Assembly: GCA_031288185.1 (NCBI GenBank) | Contig: JAITRZ010000031.1 | Location: forward strand, 1-32,145 | DNA length: 32,145 nucleotides | Reading direction: 5' to 3' | From: Coriobacteriales bacterium | GTDB taxonomy: Bacteria; Actinomycetota; Coriobacteriia; Coriobacteriales; UBA8131 | In this document: in pieces, positions 7,074-18,017 of the stretch | Layout: each line of letters opens with the position of its first letter | Position numbering within the stretch: the stretch's first letter is position 1 | The notes under the pieces: model-generated | The model's input: only the letters and a program-made list of their open reading frames with translations | Database searches by the model: none | Told to the model about the DNA's origin: nothing | Made by a program: the position numbers and the translations under genes

Positions 7074-10000
7074 TCAGCGCGCGCGCAGATACTTTTTGAG
7101 CTTTTCCAAAACCTCGCCAAAGTTCAATGGCTTGCCGATATGGTCATTCATGCCAGCTTCCAGGCATTGCTCAATATCCTCCTTAAAAACGTTGGCGGTC
7201 ATCGCCACAATCGGGATAGTTTTAGCTTTAGAAAAGTTAAGGGAGCGAATCCGGCGTGTGGCTTCCAGGCCATCCATGTCCGGCATTTGGATGTCCATTA
7301 AAATCAGATCAAAGCTCTCGGGATCCTGCTCAAAGGCCGCCACGGCCTCGGCGCCGTTTGTGGCGTTTACAACTTGTGCCCCTGTTGGTTCCAGAAGCGC
7401 CAGAGCAATCTCGCGGTTGACCTCCACATCCTCGGCAAACAGAATCTTCTTGTCAGTAAAGACGGTCTCTTCCTCATCTTCCGCATCAACTGCGCGGTTT
7501 TTGGCAGTAGCGACGGAACTCTTGGCACCAATGCACTGATTGATACTGTCGGCAACGGAGGAGGGAAACAGGGGTTTGGGCAAATACATATCCACACCTG
7601 CCTGACGGGCCGTCGCCTCGATAACGCTCCATTCTGTAGCCGAGATCATAATGACCACTGACTTACTGGTAGTAATGGCGCGAATCCGTCGCGACAGTTC
7701 GATGCCGTCGAGTTCAGGCATCTTCCAATCAACATAGTAGATGTCATAAGGGCCATTATCTTTGACCATTTGCAGGGCATCCAGGCCATTGATGGCGGTT
7801 TCACAATGCACGCCCATACGTTGAGTAATGCTCTGGAAAAACTCCAGTATTGTGGGGTCGTCGTCCACAACTAACACCTTAACGTTGTTTAGTTCAACAC
7901 CTGGCGCAAGCAGTGCTGTTCGCTCCTGAACACCCTTTTGGGCCTGCACCGTAAACGCAAAGGTGGAGCCCTTTTGCAGTTCGGATTCAACCCAGATGTC
8001 GCCTCCCATCATGTTAACGATACGTCGGGAGATAGCCAAACCCAAACCTGTGCCACCAAAACGACGCGACGTTTCATTGCTGGCCTGCTCAAATTCATTA
8101 AAGATACGATCCCTCTGGTCGGGCGCAAGGCCAATACCGGTGTCAGTTACCGCAATCTTGAGCGTCACGGTATCACCATCATCTGAAATCAGGTCGCAGT
8201 CGATACGAATTGAGCCTCCTTCAGGCGTAAATTTATTGGCATTGGAAAGCAGGTTGGTGATAACCTGGCCCAGACGCTGCTCATCCTGGATGAGGCTTGT
8301 GGGTATCTGTGGATCAATCCACACGATTAATTCCTGCTTTTTCTCCTCAATGCGGTAGTCATTGATTTTGATTACATGTTGTAGCATTTTTTCAAAGTCA
8401 AACTCGTTGTGCGCAAGCTCCAGTTTATTGGCCTCAATCTTAGAGATGTCCAAAACGTCATTGATAACGCCCAGGAGATGGTTAGAAGCGTTGGTTATCT
8501 TATCAAAGCAGTAATCTTTACGCTCCACATCGTTGCTGTTTAAGCCAATGGATGACATGCCTATGATCGCGTTCATGGGCGTGCGCATCTCATGGCTCAT
8601 GTTGGACAAAAACGCGGTTTTGGCAACCGAAGCCTGTTCAGCCTTTTCGCGCGCTATCTGAATCTCAGTAACGTCCTGGGTTAGAACGTAGTATCCGCTC
8701 AACTCGCCATCATTGTTGTAAAGATGTGTAGCGATACCCCGCACGTAGCGGTCTGAGGGTGCATGATAGTAGACATCGGCTTCTACCCCCTCGGCCATAG
8801 CCTTGAGGGGATCATATTGGGTATCCTTGGGATAAATACTGATGGTTTCATAGTCCAGGCCAACGGCCGTTTCAAGATCTGTCGCGGTGAAATCCAATGC
8901 GTAGGCATTGGAATAGATAATTTTGAAGTTTTTGTCTGTGATAACAAGCGGGGACGCTATGGAGTCATTGATAGCGTCGGCCATATCGTCAAAGGAATTA
9001 GCCAGAGCGCCCAGTTCATCTTTTTGGGAAGAATGGAAACGGAACTGCCTTCGGCCACTACGAAACATCTCGATGCCATCTACCAGCACCTTGATGCGAT
9101 TGGTGAGGTAATCAGCCAGCCAAACCGCCACAATAACTACCAGCAAAATCAGGATCAGGGTCGAAACCACAAGCTGCCAGAAAGAATTAACCTGGTTTTC
9201 CTGGGTGATGGCCTTGAGGTTTGCGTCTGTGGCGACAACCGGTTCCTGGAAACTTTCCAGGCCGGCGCCGATGGTGAGCATCGCAAAGCCACGCAATGAG
9301 TAGTTGTTTTGGGCAGAAGGCGCATACTGACCCGTGTAATAGGGAATGGCAGCAGCCGTTGTGAGCTTGTAAAGCCCACTCCAGAGAATGTAAAAAGAAC
9401 CGGAGCCGCCATCTCTGGTCTCATCCATCCAGCCGGTGCACTGAGGGGCGTTGTTGAGATAGCGCCCATCTAAACCTACATTTCCACTGGCAGTAAGCGC
9501 AGCGGCCGGCTTCTTGGAGCGCGACTGCTCAGAGAAAACTGATACATCTTTTAACAGGTCATCAACCTCTTTGTAGGCAGTATCCTGGGGCTGGGGATCG
9601 TTGACCAGCTCAGCCCAGTGGGCTTGGAGGTCATCAACGTTCTTTCCATCAATGCGGCCCAATAATTCCTCGTAAATTGAGCTTTCTAACCAGGGGATCT
9701 CCTCCAATCCAGAATCCGGATCATAGCCAACAATTGAATGATGGCGCGGATGCACGATAGAGCGACACTGGTAGTCCCAGATAAAGGCGTAGTTGCCTTC
9801 AAAGGCGTTGGGCAGTTCTGTATAGCGCTCGGCGGTGGGCATGATATGGTCAGTGAGGTCGCTGATGAATTCCTGATTGAGGGCAAAGCTGACATAACCG
9901 TTTTTAACGCCAGCACTATCCACCGTTGGCGTAACCCAGCGAATGATGCCCTCAAAGCGCTGACCCAGGGGGTTTTCTTCGCCCGCGTAAGCGACATTGG

Positions 10001-11087
10001 CGGGCTCAAAGGTCTTTTTACTGATAGTTGTCTTTAAGGCCTCAATACGCTCAAGCACCTCTGGCGAGCGTACTGCCTCAGCTGCTGTGTCGATAAATTG
10101 CTGAGACTGCTCAATAACCTCCTGCATCAGGGCGGCGTTGTCGCTTTGACTGGTTTTTAGGTTGGGCAGATCCGTTTTTGCAACTGCTCCCAAACGCTCA
10201 ATAAGTTGATTGAGCTCGCCGCTGGTTGGGCTGATAGCCTTCAGCGCCGTGATTTCAGCATTGAGGGCACCAATGATTATCTGCTTGGGTGTGTACATGC
10301 CAATGTACGTGGTTGGCACATAGGCACCAATCACATCAGACACATAGATGTCCCCCGGCTGCAAGGTATCAAGCGCGGCACCGTATGTTTCTGCCTGTAC
10401 ATAGGTGTTCTGGCGCTGTCTGATATTTTTTAGTTCTGGGCTGAGGGGGAAGTTTACCTTGGTGGTACCTGTCGCCGTAACCTTGACTTGTTCCTGTCCA
10501 GCCAGGTTAATAAAAGTTATCTCGTCATACAGCGGCACGTTTGTGTAGGTGATGAAGTCAGGATCGCGGTGGTGAAAGGTTGCGCCGGTTACCACATCGT
10601 CGTTTTCTGCATTGGATGAAGGGCTGTCGTCTTCCGTGTCGGAAGAAGCGGGCAGGTCGCCACGCTCCCAGGACATGCCGTCTGCAGCCAACGCCCAAAT
10701 GCCCTGTTCTACCAGCCGGCCGGTCATACGCTCAATAAAGCTCTGGTAGTTTTTTGCATCAGGCTCAACTGTGGCCAGATACTGGATGTCCGCATCGCGT
10801 TGGTACAGGTAATCGGCGACATTTTGAGCGGCATCGGTGGTCATGCGCTCAATGCTCTCAATGGCACTGTTGTTTAAGGCCACCGAGGAGTCCTCAATGG
10901 CGCGTTCGCTTAGGGCGACGCCAAAGGAGGTAATCTGCCACCAGGCCAAGAACGCCAAAATGACCAAGGGCACCACTTTCACCACAACAAAAATAGCCAC
11001 GAGTTTGGAGCGCAGACCCATACCAAGCCGATTAGTCAGTTTTTCAAACCAGCCATAGCCAACTTTGCCAATTTTTGTTACAGGCAT
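7074..11087 (-). CDS. Membrane-bound hybrid sensor histidine kinase (Cache-HAMP-PAS-HisKA-HATPase-REC-REC)
   Basis: A 1337-residue hybrid kinase. I chose ATG 11087 because GGAGGA lies five bases upstream; it overlaps the preceding stop by ten bases, suggesting translational coupling. Numbered from this Met: membrane helix 1 (about 29-51), a very large extracytoplasmic sensor (52-636, double-Cache-like), helix 2 (637-658), HAMP (659-711), PAS (712-809), HisKA with [18 protein letters not shown] (acceptor His832) and HATPase_c with its N-box (NLLSNANKF) and G boxes ([15 protein letters not shown]). Two receiver domains follow, with likely phospho-acceptors Asp1120 ([12 protein letters not shown]) and Asp1265 ([13 protein letters not shown]). 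The two receivers suggest a multi-step relay. No HPt or DNA-binding output domain is present, so the downstream partner is not visible. The signal is unknown. Confidence 0.93.
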   Translation of the reverse strand: MPVTKIGKVGYGWFEKLTNRLGMGLRSKLVAIFVVVKVVPLVILAFLAWWQITSFGVALSERAIEDSSVALNNSAIESIERMTTDAAQNVADYLYQRDADIQYLATVEPDAKNYQSFIERMTGRLVEQGIWALAADGMSWERGDLPASSDTEDDSPSSNAENDDVVTGATFHHRDPDFITYTNVPLYDEITFINLAGQEQVKVTATGTTKVNFPLSPELKNIRQRQNTYVQAETYGAALDTLQPGDIYVSDVIGAYVPTTYIGMYTPKQIIIGALNAEITALKAISPTSGELNQLIERLGAVAKTDLPNLKTSQSDNAALMQEVIEQSQQFIDTAAEAVRSPEVLERIEALKTTISKKTFEPANVAYAGEENPLGQRFEGIIRWVTPTVDSAGVKNGYVSFALNQEFISDLTDHIMPTAERYTELPNAFEGNYAFIWDYQCRSIVHPRHHSIVGYDPDSGLEEIPWLESSIYEELLGRIDGKNVDDLQAHWAELVNDPQPQDTAYKEVDDLLKDVSVFSEQSRSKKPAAALTASGNVGLDGRYLNNAPQCTGWMDETRDGGSGSFYILWSGLYKLTTAAAIPYYTGQYAPSAQNNYSLRGFAMLTIGAGLESFQEPVVATDANLKAITQENQVNSFWQLVVSTLILILLVVIVAVWLADYLTNRIKVLVDGIEMFRSGRRQFRFHSSQKDELGALANSFDDMADAINDSIASPLVITDKNFKIIYSNAYALDFTATDLETAVGLDYETISIYPKDTQYDPLKAMAEGVEADVYYHAPSDRYVRGIATHLYNNDGELSGYYVLTQDVTEIQIAREKAEQASVAKTAFLSNMSHEMRTPMNAIIGMSSIGLNSNDVERKDYCFDKITNASNHLLGVINDVLDISKIEANKLELAHNEFDFEKMLQHVIKINDYRIEEKKQELIVWIDPQIPTSLIQDEQRLGQVITNLLSNANKFTPEGGSIRIDCDLISDDGDTVTLKIAVTDTGIGLAPDQRDRIFNEFEQASNETSRRFGGTGLGLAISRRIVNMMGGDIWVESELQKGSTFAFTVQAQKGVQERTALLAPGVELNNVKVLVVDDDPTILEFFQSITQRMGVHCETAINGLDALQMVKDNGPYDIYYVDWKMPELDGIELSRRIRAITTSKSVVIMISATEWSVIEATARQAGVDMYLPKPLFPSSVADSINQCIGAKSSVATAKNRAVDAEDEEETVFTDKKILFAEDVEVNREIALALLEPTGAQVVNATNGAEAVAAFEQDPESFDLILMDIQMPDMDGLEATRRIRSLNFSKAKTIPIVAMTANVFKEDIEQCLEAGMNDHIGKPLNFGEVLEKLKKYLRAR

Positions 11088-12997
11088 TTGTCCTCCACTA
11101 TTACGGTTGCAGGCAACCAATCATACAGGATACGCCTTAGTGACTCCATGTCTATTGGTTTGGGCAAAAAACCATTAAAGCCATGAGCCAAAAACATCTC
11201 CTTCATGCCGGAAACCGCATTGGCGGTTAGGGCGATTACCGGGGTATGCGCATTAGGATTGGTATTTTGGCGCAAGAGGCGGGTGGTGTCCACACCGTCT
11301 AGGCGCGGCATCATATGATCCATGAAAATCAGGTCGTAGTCCTGGACCATGGTAAGGGCCAGCGCCTCATCACCACTAAGCGCCCTATCGGGAACAATTT
11401 CTAGCGCCGAAAGCAGCGCTTCTGCCACATCCAGATTGATGTCGATGTCATCCACCACTAACACGCGCGCAGCTGGCGCGCTGAAAGAGGGAAGCTCCTG
11501 CGAAGCAGAAGAAATAATATCACTGCAACTGGCACAAAAGGGTAGGACGGCGCTGAAAGTTGAACCCCGCTGATAGACACTCTTCACCTCAAGGGTGCCC
11601 CCCATCAGCTCACAGAGCCGCTTGGTAATGGTCAATCCCAATCCGGTGCCCACCACCGTACGATTTTTGCGCACGTCCAACTGCTCAAAAGGCTGAAACA
11701 GCCGCTTGAGGTCAGCCTGGCGGATGCCGGCGCCGGTGTCGCTGACAGAAAAACGCAGCCATTGAACCTGGCGGATGGCGTTGTTCTCTGTAGCATCTGC
11801 CGGGTTGACGGCAAGTACAATCTCACCAGCCGACGTGTACTTGACGGCGTTGGACAGTAGATTTGTGAGCACCTGGCGCAGACGCACCTCATCCCCATGA
11901 AGCCTCAAGGGCACCTCTTCATCAATGGTAAAGCGCAGCGAAAGTCCCTTGGCTGAACTCATCACCTGAAAGATGGCGCTTAGGTTGTTAAGCAGTTTGC
12001 CCAAATCCAAATCAACTTCTACCAGCTCTAGCTTACCGGCTTCAATCTTGGAAAAATCTAATATGTCATTGATAATGGCCAGCAGCGATTTGCTGGATTG
12101 CGTGATGTCGTTGAGGTATTTGCTTTGAGTAGTGTCTAATTTTGTGTATGACAACATCTCTGACATACCAATGATGGCGTTCATGGGTGTGCGGATTTCA
12201 TGGCTCATAGTTGCCAGAAAGTCAGACTTGGCGGCGCTGGCGTCCTCGGCTCGCCGCTTCTCAGCAATGATTTCTGTTAGATCTATGAGCACAAACAGCA
12301 GGCCGGCCCGATTATTTTCCTCAGCGATGGCCGGGTCATCAACAACGCTGATTTCCACAGAATAAATCCGACGATCCTGGCTTTTGGCAAAGCTGATAGG
12401 CAGTTCCATATCAACCGAGGTCTGTTTTTGTCTGGCGGTGGCAATAGCCTCGCTAAACAAGGCATGATTAGCGGGACTTAAGTAGCCTTCAAACAATTCC
12501 CGCACCCCCTGCTTGCGCAAATAATCGGCATTGGGGACGCCGGTAGCCTGTACCAGGGCATTGGTCGTTAAAATTATCTGGCCTTTGGAGTCAACTAGAA
12601 AGATGATACTGGGACAGCTTTTAAGCAGGATGTCAACATAAGCGCGCTGTTTGGCGTTGGCTTCTGCCAGGGTTTTGGCCAGAGCGTCTTTTGCCTCAAA
12701 ACTGATGGTCACCTTATCCAGGAAAGACCGGCTTATACGCAGTTCCCTTTCCAACTGGACAATCTGGCGTTTGAGCGGTTCAACCTCTTTGGATACCGGC
12801 GTGTGTGTTGGTGCGGCCTGGTTTAGCTGAGGGGCTGCGGAGCTGATTGTCTGGCCTGCTAAAGAGGGCGCAGGGTTGGTTGTTTTCTCTGGGGAGGAGG
12901 GCCCAAGACTGGTTGCCCTCTTTGCAGAAGAGGGCGCGCGCGAAGGTGCGGCCGAACCGACGGTCGCCGTGGTGTTATGTTTCTGGTTTTGTTTCAC
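11078..12997 (-). CDS. Soluble hybrid sensor histidine kinase (PAS-HisKA-HATPase-REC)
   Basis: A 639-residue cytoplasmic kinase without membrane helices. It has a Ser/Ala/Pro-rich N-terminus (1-68), a coiled coil (70-120), a PAS domain (121-245), HisKA with [18 protein letters not shown] (acceptor His266), HATPase_c with [15 protein letters not shown] and GTGLGL, and a receiver domain (511-630) with phospho-acceptor Asp560 in [13 protein letters not shown]. The start is GTG 12997 with GAGGGG just upstream; that ribosome site overlaps the stop of the FIST gene, so the two are translationally coupled. The stop overlaps the start of the larger kinase. Because the protein is cytoplasmic, its signal may come from the FIST protein encoded directly before it. 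That pairing is inference. Confidence 0.93.
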   Translation of the reverse strand: MKQNQKHNTTATVGSAAPSRAPSSAKRATSLGPSSPEKTTNPAPSLAGQTISSAAPQLNQAAPTHTPVSKEVEPLKRQIVQLERELRISRSFLDKVTISFEAKDALAKTLAEANAKQRAYVDILLKSCPSIIFLVDSKGQIILTTNALVQATGVPNADYLRKQGVRELFEGYLSPANHALFSEAIATARQKQTSVDMELPISFAKSQDRRIYSVEISVVDDPAIAEENNRAGLLFVLIDLTEIIAEKRRAEDASAAKSDFLATMSHEIRTPMNAIIGMSEMLSYTKLDTTQSKYLNDITQSSKSLLAIINDILDFSKIEAGKLELVEVDLDLGKLLNNLSAIFQVMSSAKGLSLRFTIDEEVPLRLHGDEVRLRQVLTNLLSNAVKYTSAGEIVLAVNPADATENNAIRQVQWLRFSVSDTGAGIRQADLKRLFQPFEQLDVRKNRTVVGTGLGLTITKRLCELMGGTLEVKSVYQRGSTFSAVLPFCASCSDIISSASQELPSFSAPAARVLVVDDIDINLDVAEALLSALEIVPDRALSGDEALALTMVQDYDLIFMDHMMPRLDGVDTTRLLRQNTNPNAHTPVIALTANAVSGMKEMFLAHGFNGFLPKPIDMESLRRILYDWLPATVIVEDKCL

Positions 12998-13004
12998 TGC
13001 CCCC

Positions 13005-14183
13005 TCAGATAGTACAGATAATTAAGGCGTTGTTGTGGAAACGATTGGTCGAGGCCCCATTTTGAACATTGGTTGGGCAGTATTCACCACCAGAATATGC
13101 CATCATAAAAGGTATTTTGTTGGCGACCTGATTTTGGGTTTGCTCCAATTCCAGCAAAAAGTCAGCACCAAGGGCCATTGAGCGGGCGATGCAGGAATAT
13201 GCCAGCATCAGCGCGTGCTTTGGGCTGTCCTGGGCGTGCATAAGGGCGTCATCAACAGCAATCTGGGTGGTTTGCAGGGCATCCTCCTTGTCAAAGGCTC
13301 CTACGGTAAGTTGGAGCCCAGCCGGAGCAGAACCATTCAAGATGACCTTGCCGTCAGGGGTAAGGGCGATGAACACGCGCGAGATGGGCTCAGTACCGTC
13401 GCCATAGTCAAGCAAAAACGGCATTGAGGACATGGCGTAACCATGCTCAGCCAGCTGAGCCAATCCCAAATCAGCCAGGTATTCAGCAATTGGCCGGTCA
13501 TTGACGGCAATAAGAAAGGGGCCGGCGCTCTCGGTGATTAGCACCGGTGTTCCCATGATTTTGTTGGGTGCAATATTGGCTGAATAAAAACGTGGCTCTA
13601 CCCCCCATATGAGCGTTAGAATCATACGGTCATTGTAATGTTCCCCATTAAAGAGAGAAAAACAGTAGCGAAAATCCTCAGTATCGTCTATGGCTAAAGT
13701 GCCAAATAGGGGAGCATTTTCGCTGAGTTCGCTCACCTTTTGCAAGTAATCATCACCGCTGTTTTGTTGCATGAAGGGGGCGTGAATGAGTATGAGATCG
13801 GGGCGGGCATCGGCCACACCTGCGGTCTGGGCTTGCTGATACGCCTCTTCAACGGCTGTGAGCGGCTCGGCTGTGAGCGGCTGAGAGAGGATGGATACAA
13901 ACTGCGCCTCATCACTGGTAAGCACTGAAATAACCAGCTCAAAGCTGCCTAGGGCCTGGGGGCTGGCCTGAGCGGAGGTAATGGTGCCCACAACCGGAAA
14001 CGGCAGAGCCTCACAAACCTCTTTAAGCACGGTGGAAAGGGCAAATTCATAATGACAAGCTACAATGCCCAGCGAATGAGCCTTGAGTTTGTCTACCGGG
14101 AGCTGCGCCAAAATCTCGTTGACGGCCACCTGTGCATCATCAACCTCTGAGGTAGAAACTACATAACTATCCAACTTACTCAT
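13005..14183 (-). CDS. FIST N- and C-terminal domain sensory protein
   Basis: A 392-residue soluble protein with the FIST_N / FIST_C layout. FIST domains are thought to bind small ligands, possibly amino acids, in signal transduction. The N-terminal half carries [19 protein letters not shown] and [15 protein letters not shown], then [20 protein letters not shown]. The C-terminal half has [20 protein letters not shown] and ends with [33 protein letters not shown] and the [11 protein letters not shown] strand, all characteristic of FIST_C. ATG 14183 is preceded by AAGGAG at good spacing. The frame continues 40 codons upstream, but that part is repeat-derived and has no ribosome site. It is the first gene of the operon FIST, soluble kinase, membrane kinase. 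Confidence 0.9.
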   Translation of the reverse strand: MSKLDSYVVSTSEVDDAQVAVNEILAQLPVDKLKAHSLGIVACHYEFALSTVLKEVCEALPFPVVGTITSAQASPQALGSFELVISVLTSDEAQFVSILSQPLTAEPLTAVEEAYQQAQTAGVADARPDLILIHAPFMQQNSGDDYLQKVSELSENAPLFGTLAIDDTEDFRYCFSLFNGEHYNDRMILTLIWGVEPRFYSANIAPNKIMGTPVLITESAGPFLIAVNDRPIAEYLADLGLAQLAEHGYAMSSMPFLLDYGDGTEPISRVFIALTPDGKVILNGSAPAGLQLTVGAFDKEDALQTTQIAVDDALMHAQDSPKHALMLAYSCIARSMALGADFLLELEQTQNQVANKIPFMMAYSGGEYCPTNVQNGASTNRFHNNALIICTI

Positions 14184-14226
14184 TGAGCACTCCTTACGGA
14201 TCAAAAACAATATCCAAGCAAAGCAG

Positions 14227-14235
14227 ATTTTAGCA
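14227..14235 (-). promoter_or_regulatory. Extended -10 element before the FIST-kinase operon
   Basis: TGCTAAAAT on the minus strand lies about 44 bases upstream of the FIST start codon and is identical to an element upstream of the sortase operon. It lacks a recognisable -35. It is the likely promoter for the four-gene signalling operon. Confidence 0.45.
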
Positions 14236-14271
14236 TACTTGCCTGGTTGCTTGGTGGGATAAGCGCGTAAG

Positions 14272-14409
14272 GGAAAACCCGCCTGCACACGACAGGTTCG
14301 CAAAGAGAAAGCTCCTGGTCGCCCCTCCAGCAGAAAACCCGCCTAGACGCGGCAGATTCCACAGCCACAGACCGCTCAAGAGAAAAACCCGCCTGCACAC
14401 AGCAGGTTC
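14272..14409 (-). repeat. Three terminator-like hairpin repeats downstream of the LuxR gene
   Basis: Three copies (about 14272-14299, 14332-14358, 14383-14409) share the minus-strand pattern GAAyCTG...CAGGCGGGTTTT. Copy one reads CCTGC TGTGT GCAGG then CGGGTTTTT. The others have CCTGT/GCAGG or CTGCC/TAGG arms with the same CGGGTTTT tail. Each resembles a short stem followed by a T run, so together they probably terminate LuxR transcription before the FIST promoter, although that promoter lies just beyond them. Copies differ outside the conserved parts. Confidence 0.6.
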
Positions 14410-14438
14410 AACAGCAGGGCTGCAGAAAACAGGTCGCG

Positions 14439-17018
14439 TCAGATAAGATTTTTGTGCGTAGCAATGCGCACCGCGTCCAAAGCGCCTTCCGCGCCCAATT
14501 TATCATAGATCATCTGTAGCATGGACTTTACGGTATTGACAGAAACACCGCGCGCCAAAGACATCTCAGTGCGTGATAGGCCGTGGGCCAGATCCTCCAG
14601 AATTTCAAGTTCTTTGGAAGTGAGGGTGATGCTGGGGCCAGACTGGGTAGCCAGGAGGTGGTGGGAGCGCACATAGGCCACTCGCTTGGCATAGGTCGTC
14701 GCCCGACTGCGCATGGTCTCCAGCCATTGCCTGGGCAGGGTGGACTCCGGTACCCGAAGCGCCAGACTGGCCAGACTGCGCATGTGGTTACCCATCTCAA
14801 TAAGGGGCATGAACAGCTCGTTTGGTTGCGCGAGTTCATACGCGCGACCCAGGCAGGCAAGCGCCTCGTTCTTGTCGCCCAGATGCTGGTAGCAGATGGC
14901 TTGGGTAATCGTCAGGCCCACCTTGCCCGTGATAAAGCGCGCGATGCCAAAGCGCTGGCTGCGCTGTTGGGCAAAATCCAGCAGGGTTGGATAGGCTTTA
15001 ATGGCCAAGAAGTACTTGATTTTGATGAAGTCCTCCAGGCCACTGATGTGTTCATTAATGCCAGAGGGCCACAGGTCGCTTTGTAGCCAACTCTCAACAC
15101 GGTTGGGTTCGCCGATGGAGGCGTAAAACCAGCTTATTGCTATTTCATTAAGCATATGTAGGTTAAATGAATCCTGTCCCACCGTCAGCTGATCCAACTG
15201 CGCCATGGCTTCCATAAGACGCTCATATTTACCCATCTGCAAATAAACACGAATCAACAGGTATAACGCCCGTGCCCTGATCTCTATCTGGTCGGCCGGT
15301 TGAGATTCAACAACGGCTTTAAGGGCGTGGGTTTCGGTTTCGGTCGCGTTGCCGCGAAAATAAGCGTACTCTGCCCGTGTCAGATCCTCCAGACCCTGCA
15401 TACAGCTGCGCAAGGTTGTGTTAGCACTGGCTGCCGAGCGCCTTACCGATTCAATATAGGCTTCAGGGTCACCCGCCTGCGCGCGCCCAACACGCAGCGC
15501 ATAAGGACCAATACTGTGAACAATTTTATGGTCAGGAGGCACGGGAAGGGAGCGCGGCGCGTAGGTTTGCGCCTTTTCAAAGTGACGATAAAAGCCATAG
15601 TCATGGGTTTCTGAGCTGTTGAGCATGCCGGCGTAGCCCAATGTATGATAAAAGCCCATCAACGCGCGATTGGCGGCAGCATCAGACGGTCGTTTTTCGA
15701 GCTCGGCAATCTCAGCGTGTATCATCTCAAGACCCTGCTCAACCTGGCCAATCATGATAAATAATCGTGGATACAATACGCGAAGCTCTGGATTTTGGCA
15801 CACGAGCTCCCTGGGGGCCTTTTCCAGCGCGGCAAGGATCTCACAGGAAATGTCCTTGGGCATCATGGAGGGGTAATCTGCGGCCACGTGTACCAGCGCG
15901 TCATAATTGCCCATCAGACTGTAATAGTTAAGTGCGTCGATGCGATAGCCGTTGGCTTCACACCACTGCGCGGCCTTGTCATACACCTCCAGGCGTTCTT
16001 CCTGCGCAAGAAGGTGCTGTTTGTCCTGTAAATACTGAAGCAGCTGATGGTGAAGGCGATAGACGTGCATATAGTTGTCAAAGCGGATAAGAGAACTAAA
16101 ACCGGCCAGCGCATTCATGGCTTCCTGGCCGCCCTCAATTTGGCTGATAAGTTCAGGAGAAAGGTGCTTAACCAGCGAAATCTTGAGCAAAAAACGTCGC
16201 AGGTCATCAGAGATCGCTGAAAACAGTTGCAGATCAATAATGCGATAAAAATTGCCTTGCAGGGCAGTGTGGATATAGTCGCTGTCTGTAGGATTACGCT
16301 CCAGAATACGCGCGGCCGTAGAAACCGCAAAGGGCAGGCCCTCAGTATCAGTGTGGATGCGGTCAAGCACAGTGTTGGCGACGCTGATGTCAAATAGTTT
16401 TAGGTAGTCGTAGATTTCATTTTTGCTAAATCCAAGGTCAGTTTCATCAATACGTGACAGGTTGTCTGACGCAAGCAGTTCCTCGGTATTGGGCAAAGCA
16501 TCATGGGGGGATATGACAATAGCAGCATTGTACTTGCCGCTGGGGCTGGGAGGTGCTGTGCAAACACGGCGTATCAACCAGGTAACAAAGTCCAGTACCT
16601 TGCCGGGGCGCAGCACCTGAAAGTCGTCAAACACCAGCACGTAGCGGTCACGAATCTTGATCTCGTCACTTGCCGCACTGGAAAAGAAGCGCCGGCGTTC
16701 TTCAGAGTTGGGAAAACCCATATCGGCAAGCCGCGTGGCCAGATTCGGGTTCAGGCGAGCTATGGCGCCGGTAAGGGTCTCCCAAAAATGCACGGGCTTA
16801 TTGTCAAGGTCAGTAAGCTGCACCCAAACGGTGCGCACAGCACTCTCTCGCAAATACGAGTTAACAGAAACCGTTTTTCCATAGCCTGGACCTGCAACAA
16901 CCGCGACGACCGGCCGCGCCAGCGCCTGCTCATACAAAGCTTCCAAGCGCCGTCTGCGAAGAACCGTTCGTCCCTCTATTCGTGTTGGCGGCCCAGCGAA
17001 TTGTAGACGCTCAGCCAA
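14439..17018 (-). CDS. Large ATP-binding LuxR regulator (MalT/LAL type)
   Basis: An 859-residue transcription regulator. The start is set at TTG 17018 because GGAGGGG lies six bases upstream; an in-frame TTG at 17063 lies ahead of the promoter -10 element and is unlikely. The layout is an N-terminal STAND NTPase with the P-loop GPGYGKT (43-49) and Walker B-like YVLVFDDFQVL, a long helical TPR-like middle (about 330-770), and a C-terminal LuxR helix-turn-helix (LTSKELEILEDLAHGLSRTE and GVSVNTVKSMLQMIYDKLGA). MalT-type regulators respond to a ligand by ATP-dependent oligomerisation. Divergence from MalT is large and the ligand is unknown. It lies directly upstream of the FIST-kinase operon and could control it; this is inference from position only. 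Confidence 0.92.
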   Translation of the reverse strand: MAERLQFAGPPTRIEGRTVLRRRRLEALYEQALARPVVAVVAGPGYGKTVSVNSYLRESAVRTVWVQLTDLDNKPVHFWETLTGAIARLNPNLATRLADMGFPNSEERRRFFSSAASDEIKIRDRYVLVFDDFQVLRPGKVLDFVTWLIRRVCTAPPSPSGKYNAAIVISPHDALPNTEELLASDNLSRIDETDLGFSKNEIYDYLKLFDISVANTVLDRIHTDTEGLPFAVSTAARILERNPTDSDYIHTALQGNFYRIIDLQLFSAISDDLRRFLLKISLVKHLSPELISQIEGGQEAMNALAGFSSLIRFDNYMHVYRLHHQLLQYLQDKQHLLAQEERLEVYDKAAQWCEANGYRIDALNYYSLMGNYDALVHVAADYPSMMPKDISCEILAALEKAPRELVCQNPELRVLYPRLFIMIGQVEQGLEMIHAEIAELEKRPSDAAANRALMGFYHTLGYAGMLNSSETHDYGFYRHFEKAQTYAPRSLPVPPDHKIVHSIGPYALRVGRAQAGDPEAYIESVRRSAASANTTLRSCMQGLEDLTRAEYAYFRGNATETETHALKAVVESQPADQIEIRARALYLLIRVYLQMGKYERLMEAMAQLDQLTVGQDSFNLHMLNEIAISWFYASIGEPNRVESWLQSDLWPSGINEHISGLEDFIKIKYFLAIKAYPTLLDFAQQRSQRFGIARFITGKVGLTITQAICYQHLGDKNEALACLGRAYELAQPNELFMPLIEMGNHMRSLASLALRVPESTLPRQWLETMRSRATTYAKRVAYVRSHHLLATQSGPSITLTSKELEILEDLAHGLSRTEMSLARGVSVNTVKSMLQMIYDKLGAEGALDAVRIATHKNLI

Positions 17019-17044
17019 AACAATCCCCTCCACTCTTGGCCACC

Positions 17045-17073
17045 AGTGTACCACGCAGCGCAAAAAATGTTAA
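17045..17073 (-). promoter_or_regulatory. Sigma-70-type promoter of the LuxR gene
   Basis: On the minus strand, TTAACA (17073-17068) and TACACT (17050-17045) are separated by exactly 17 bases. The predicted transcription start, near 17038, lies about 20 bases upstream of the TTG start and its ribosome site. This is the best-formed promoter in the window. Confidence 0.6.
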
Positions 17074-17300
17074 GACGTTACGCATGGTGTTTTGACCAGA
17101 TGTTATGTTGATACGATACAAACGTTGGCGCTCAAGCGGAGGCCGGGAGGATACGGGGGTATCTACCGGGCCCATACGCATAGCCGCGTCTGCGAGAATG
17201 TGACCAAAAATCAGGCCAGCTGTGAGCTGGGCCCACGCATGGCCGCGTTGGTCGATCATCTTCGATTTGACAGAAACAGAGGGGGATTAACAAGCGAAGG

Positions 17301-17483
17301 ATTGAAACAACACCCGCCAAGAGCCAAGCGTGAGCCAGGCATTAAAGCTGGAGCAGAACCCTTGGCGGGTGTGGAACAGGCAATAGAGACGAGTGCCGCT
17401 AGAAGGCTTGGTCTGAAGGCACAACACGGGACGGATGTCGCATGTGAGGAGTGGTGCAAAAGGGCACGGCACTCGTCTTATTG
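17301..17483. ncRNA. Candidate structured RNA: two long stem-loops
   Basis: Two strong stems lie side by side. Stem 1 pairs ACACCCGCCAAG (17310-17321) with CTTGGCGGGTGT (17361-17372), 12 perfect pairs. Stem 2 pairs AGACGAGTGCCG (17387-17398) with CGGCACTCGTCT (17467-17478) and extends outward by five more pairs (CAATA with TATTG) after one bulged G. Stem 2 encloses 68 bases. ATTG at 17301 can also pair with CAAT at 17381. The orientation is undecided. I searched by eye for RNase P, tmRNA and SRP RNA signatures and found none. It could be a novel or diverged ncRNA or a cis-regulatory element. Confidence 0.4.
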
Positions 17484-18017
17484 AACGCACGCTGCTTCTT
17501 TAACGGGGATAAAGATACATCGTGCCGAGATATTGAATTAGCGGGAGGAAGGAAGTGGCTGCCCCCCTGACAGCCGCTCCCTCCGAACTCGCGCCCCCCA
17601 CGCTGATGCGCGCTGCTACAGCCACTTTGCGCAACTATAACACCGTTGGCAAAGCTATGCGCAGCAGTCAAGGACTTACGTGTCGCGTTCTTGCGATTAG
17701 CTAGTGGCAACACTGGCAAGAGGTTCACGCCGGGGCCGACTGCCGGAGTGGCAGCGCTTGTGGCGGGGCGGTAGTGCGCTTGAGAGCTCACTCTTGCTCC
17801 CGTCCCTTGACATATACTATTTATACCAGCTACCAAAATCGCAAACCTCACCCTGTTGAAACTTATTTTCAGGCTTTTTAGCCGTAAGGGGTACCTAAAA
17901 CTCACATCCATCGGAGAGCCAGCCTTGGCAAATCGGGCAACGGCAGACAGCCAAGGACGTAACAGGCGCAACCGGTCTTGACGGTTTGAACCAAACGCGG
18001 ACTACCTAAAAGGCCAT
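17484..18017. other. Gene-free stretch between the stem-loops and ferritin
   Basis: No convincing protein-coding gene; the open frames here give Ser/Pro/Arg/His-rich products with no family resemblance. More secondary structure is visible. GTGGCTG (17555-17561) pairs with CAGCCGC (17571-17577), with GGAGG/CCTCC-type flanks. CTGCT and TTTGC around 17610-17630 pair with GCAAA and AGCAG around 17649-17667. It may be the continuation of the structured element at 17301-17483. Confidence 0.4.

Noticed and set aside
14184-14303. 40-codon upstream extension of the FIST protein
   Set aside because: It runs through the hairpin repeats and the presumed promoter; ATG 14183 has a strong AAGGAG site.
14272-14409. 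CRISPR array
   Set aside because: Only three imperfect copies, unequal spacing, T-rich hairpin tails, and no cas genes. The 25400-25492 and 22589-22684 pairs have only two copies each.
17301-17760. RNase P RNA, tmRNA or SRP RNA
   Set aside because: I looked on both strands for the GAGGAAAGTCC / ACAGAACCCGG, tRNA-like 3' end with tag frame, and the SRP apical-loop signatures; none is present.
17399-17971. 190-codon minus-strand open frame in the LuxR-ferritin gap
   Set aside because: Ser/Arg/Pro/His-rich product, no domain, and it covers strong RNA-like inverted repeats. It is probably chance coding in GC-rich DNA.
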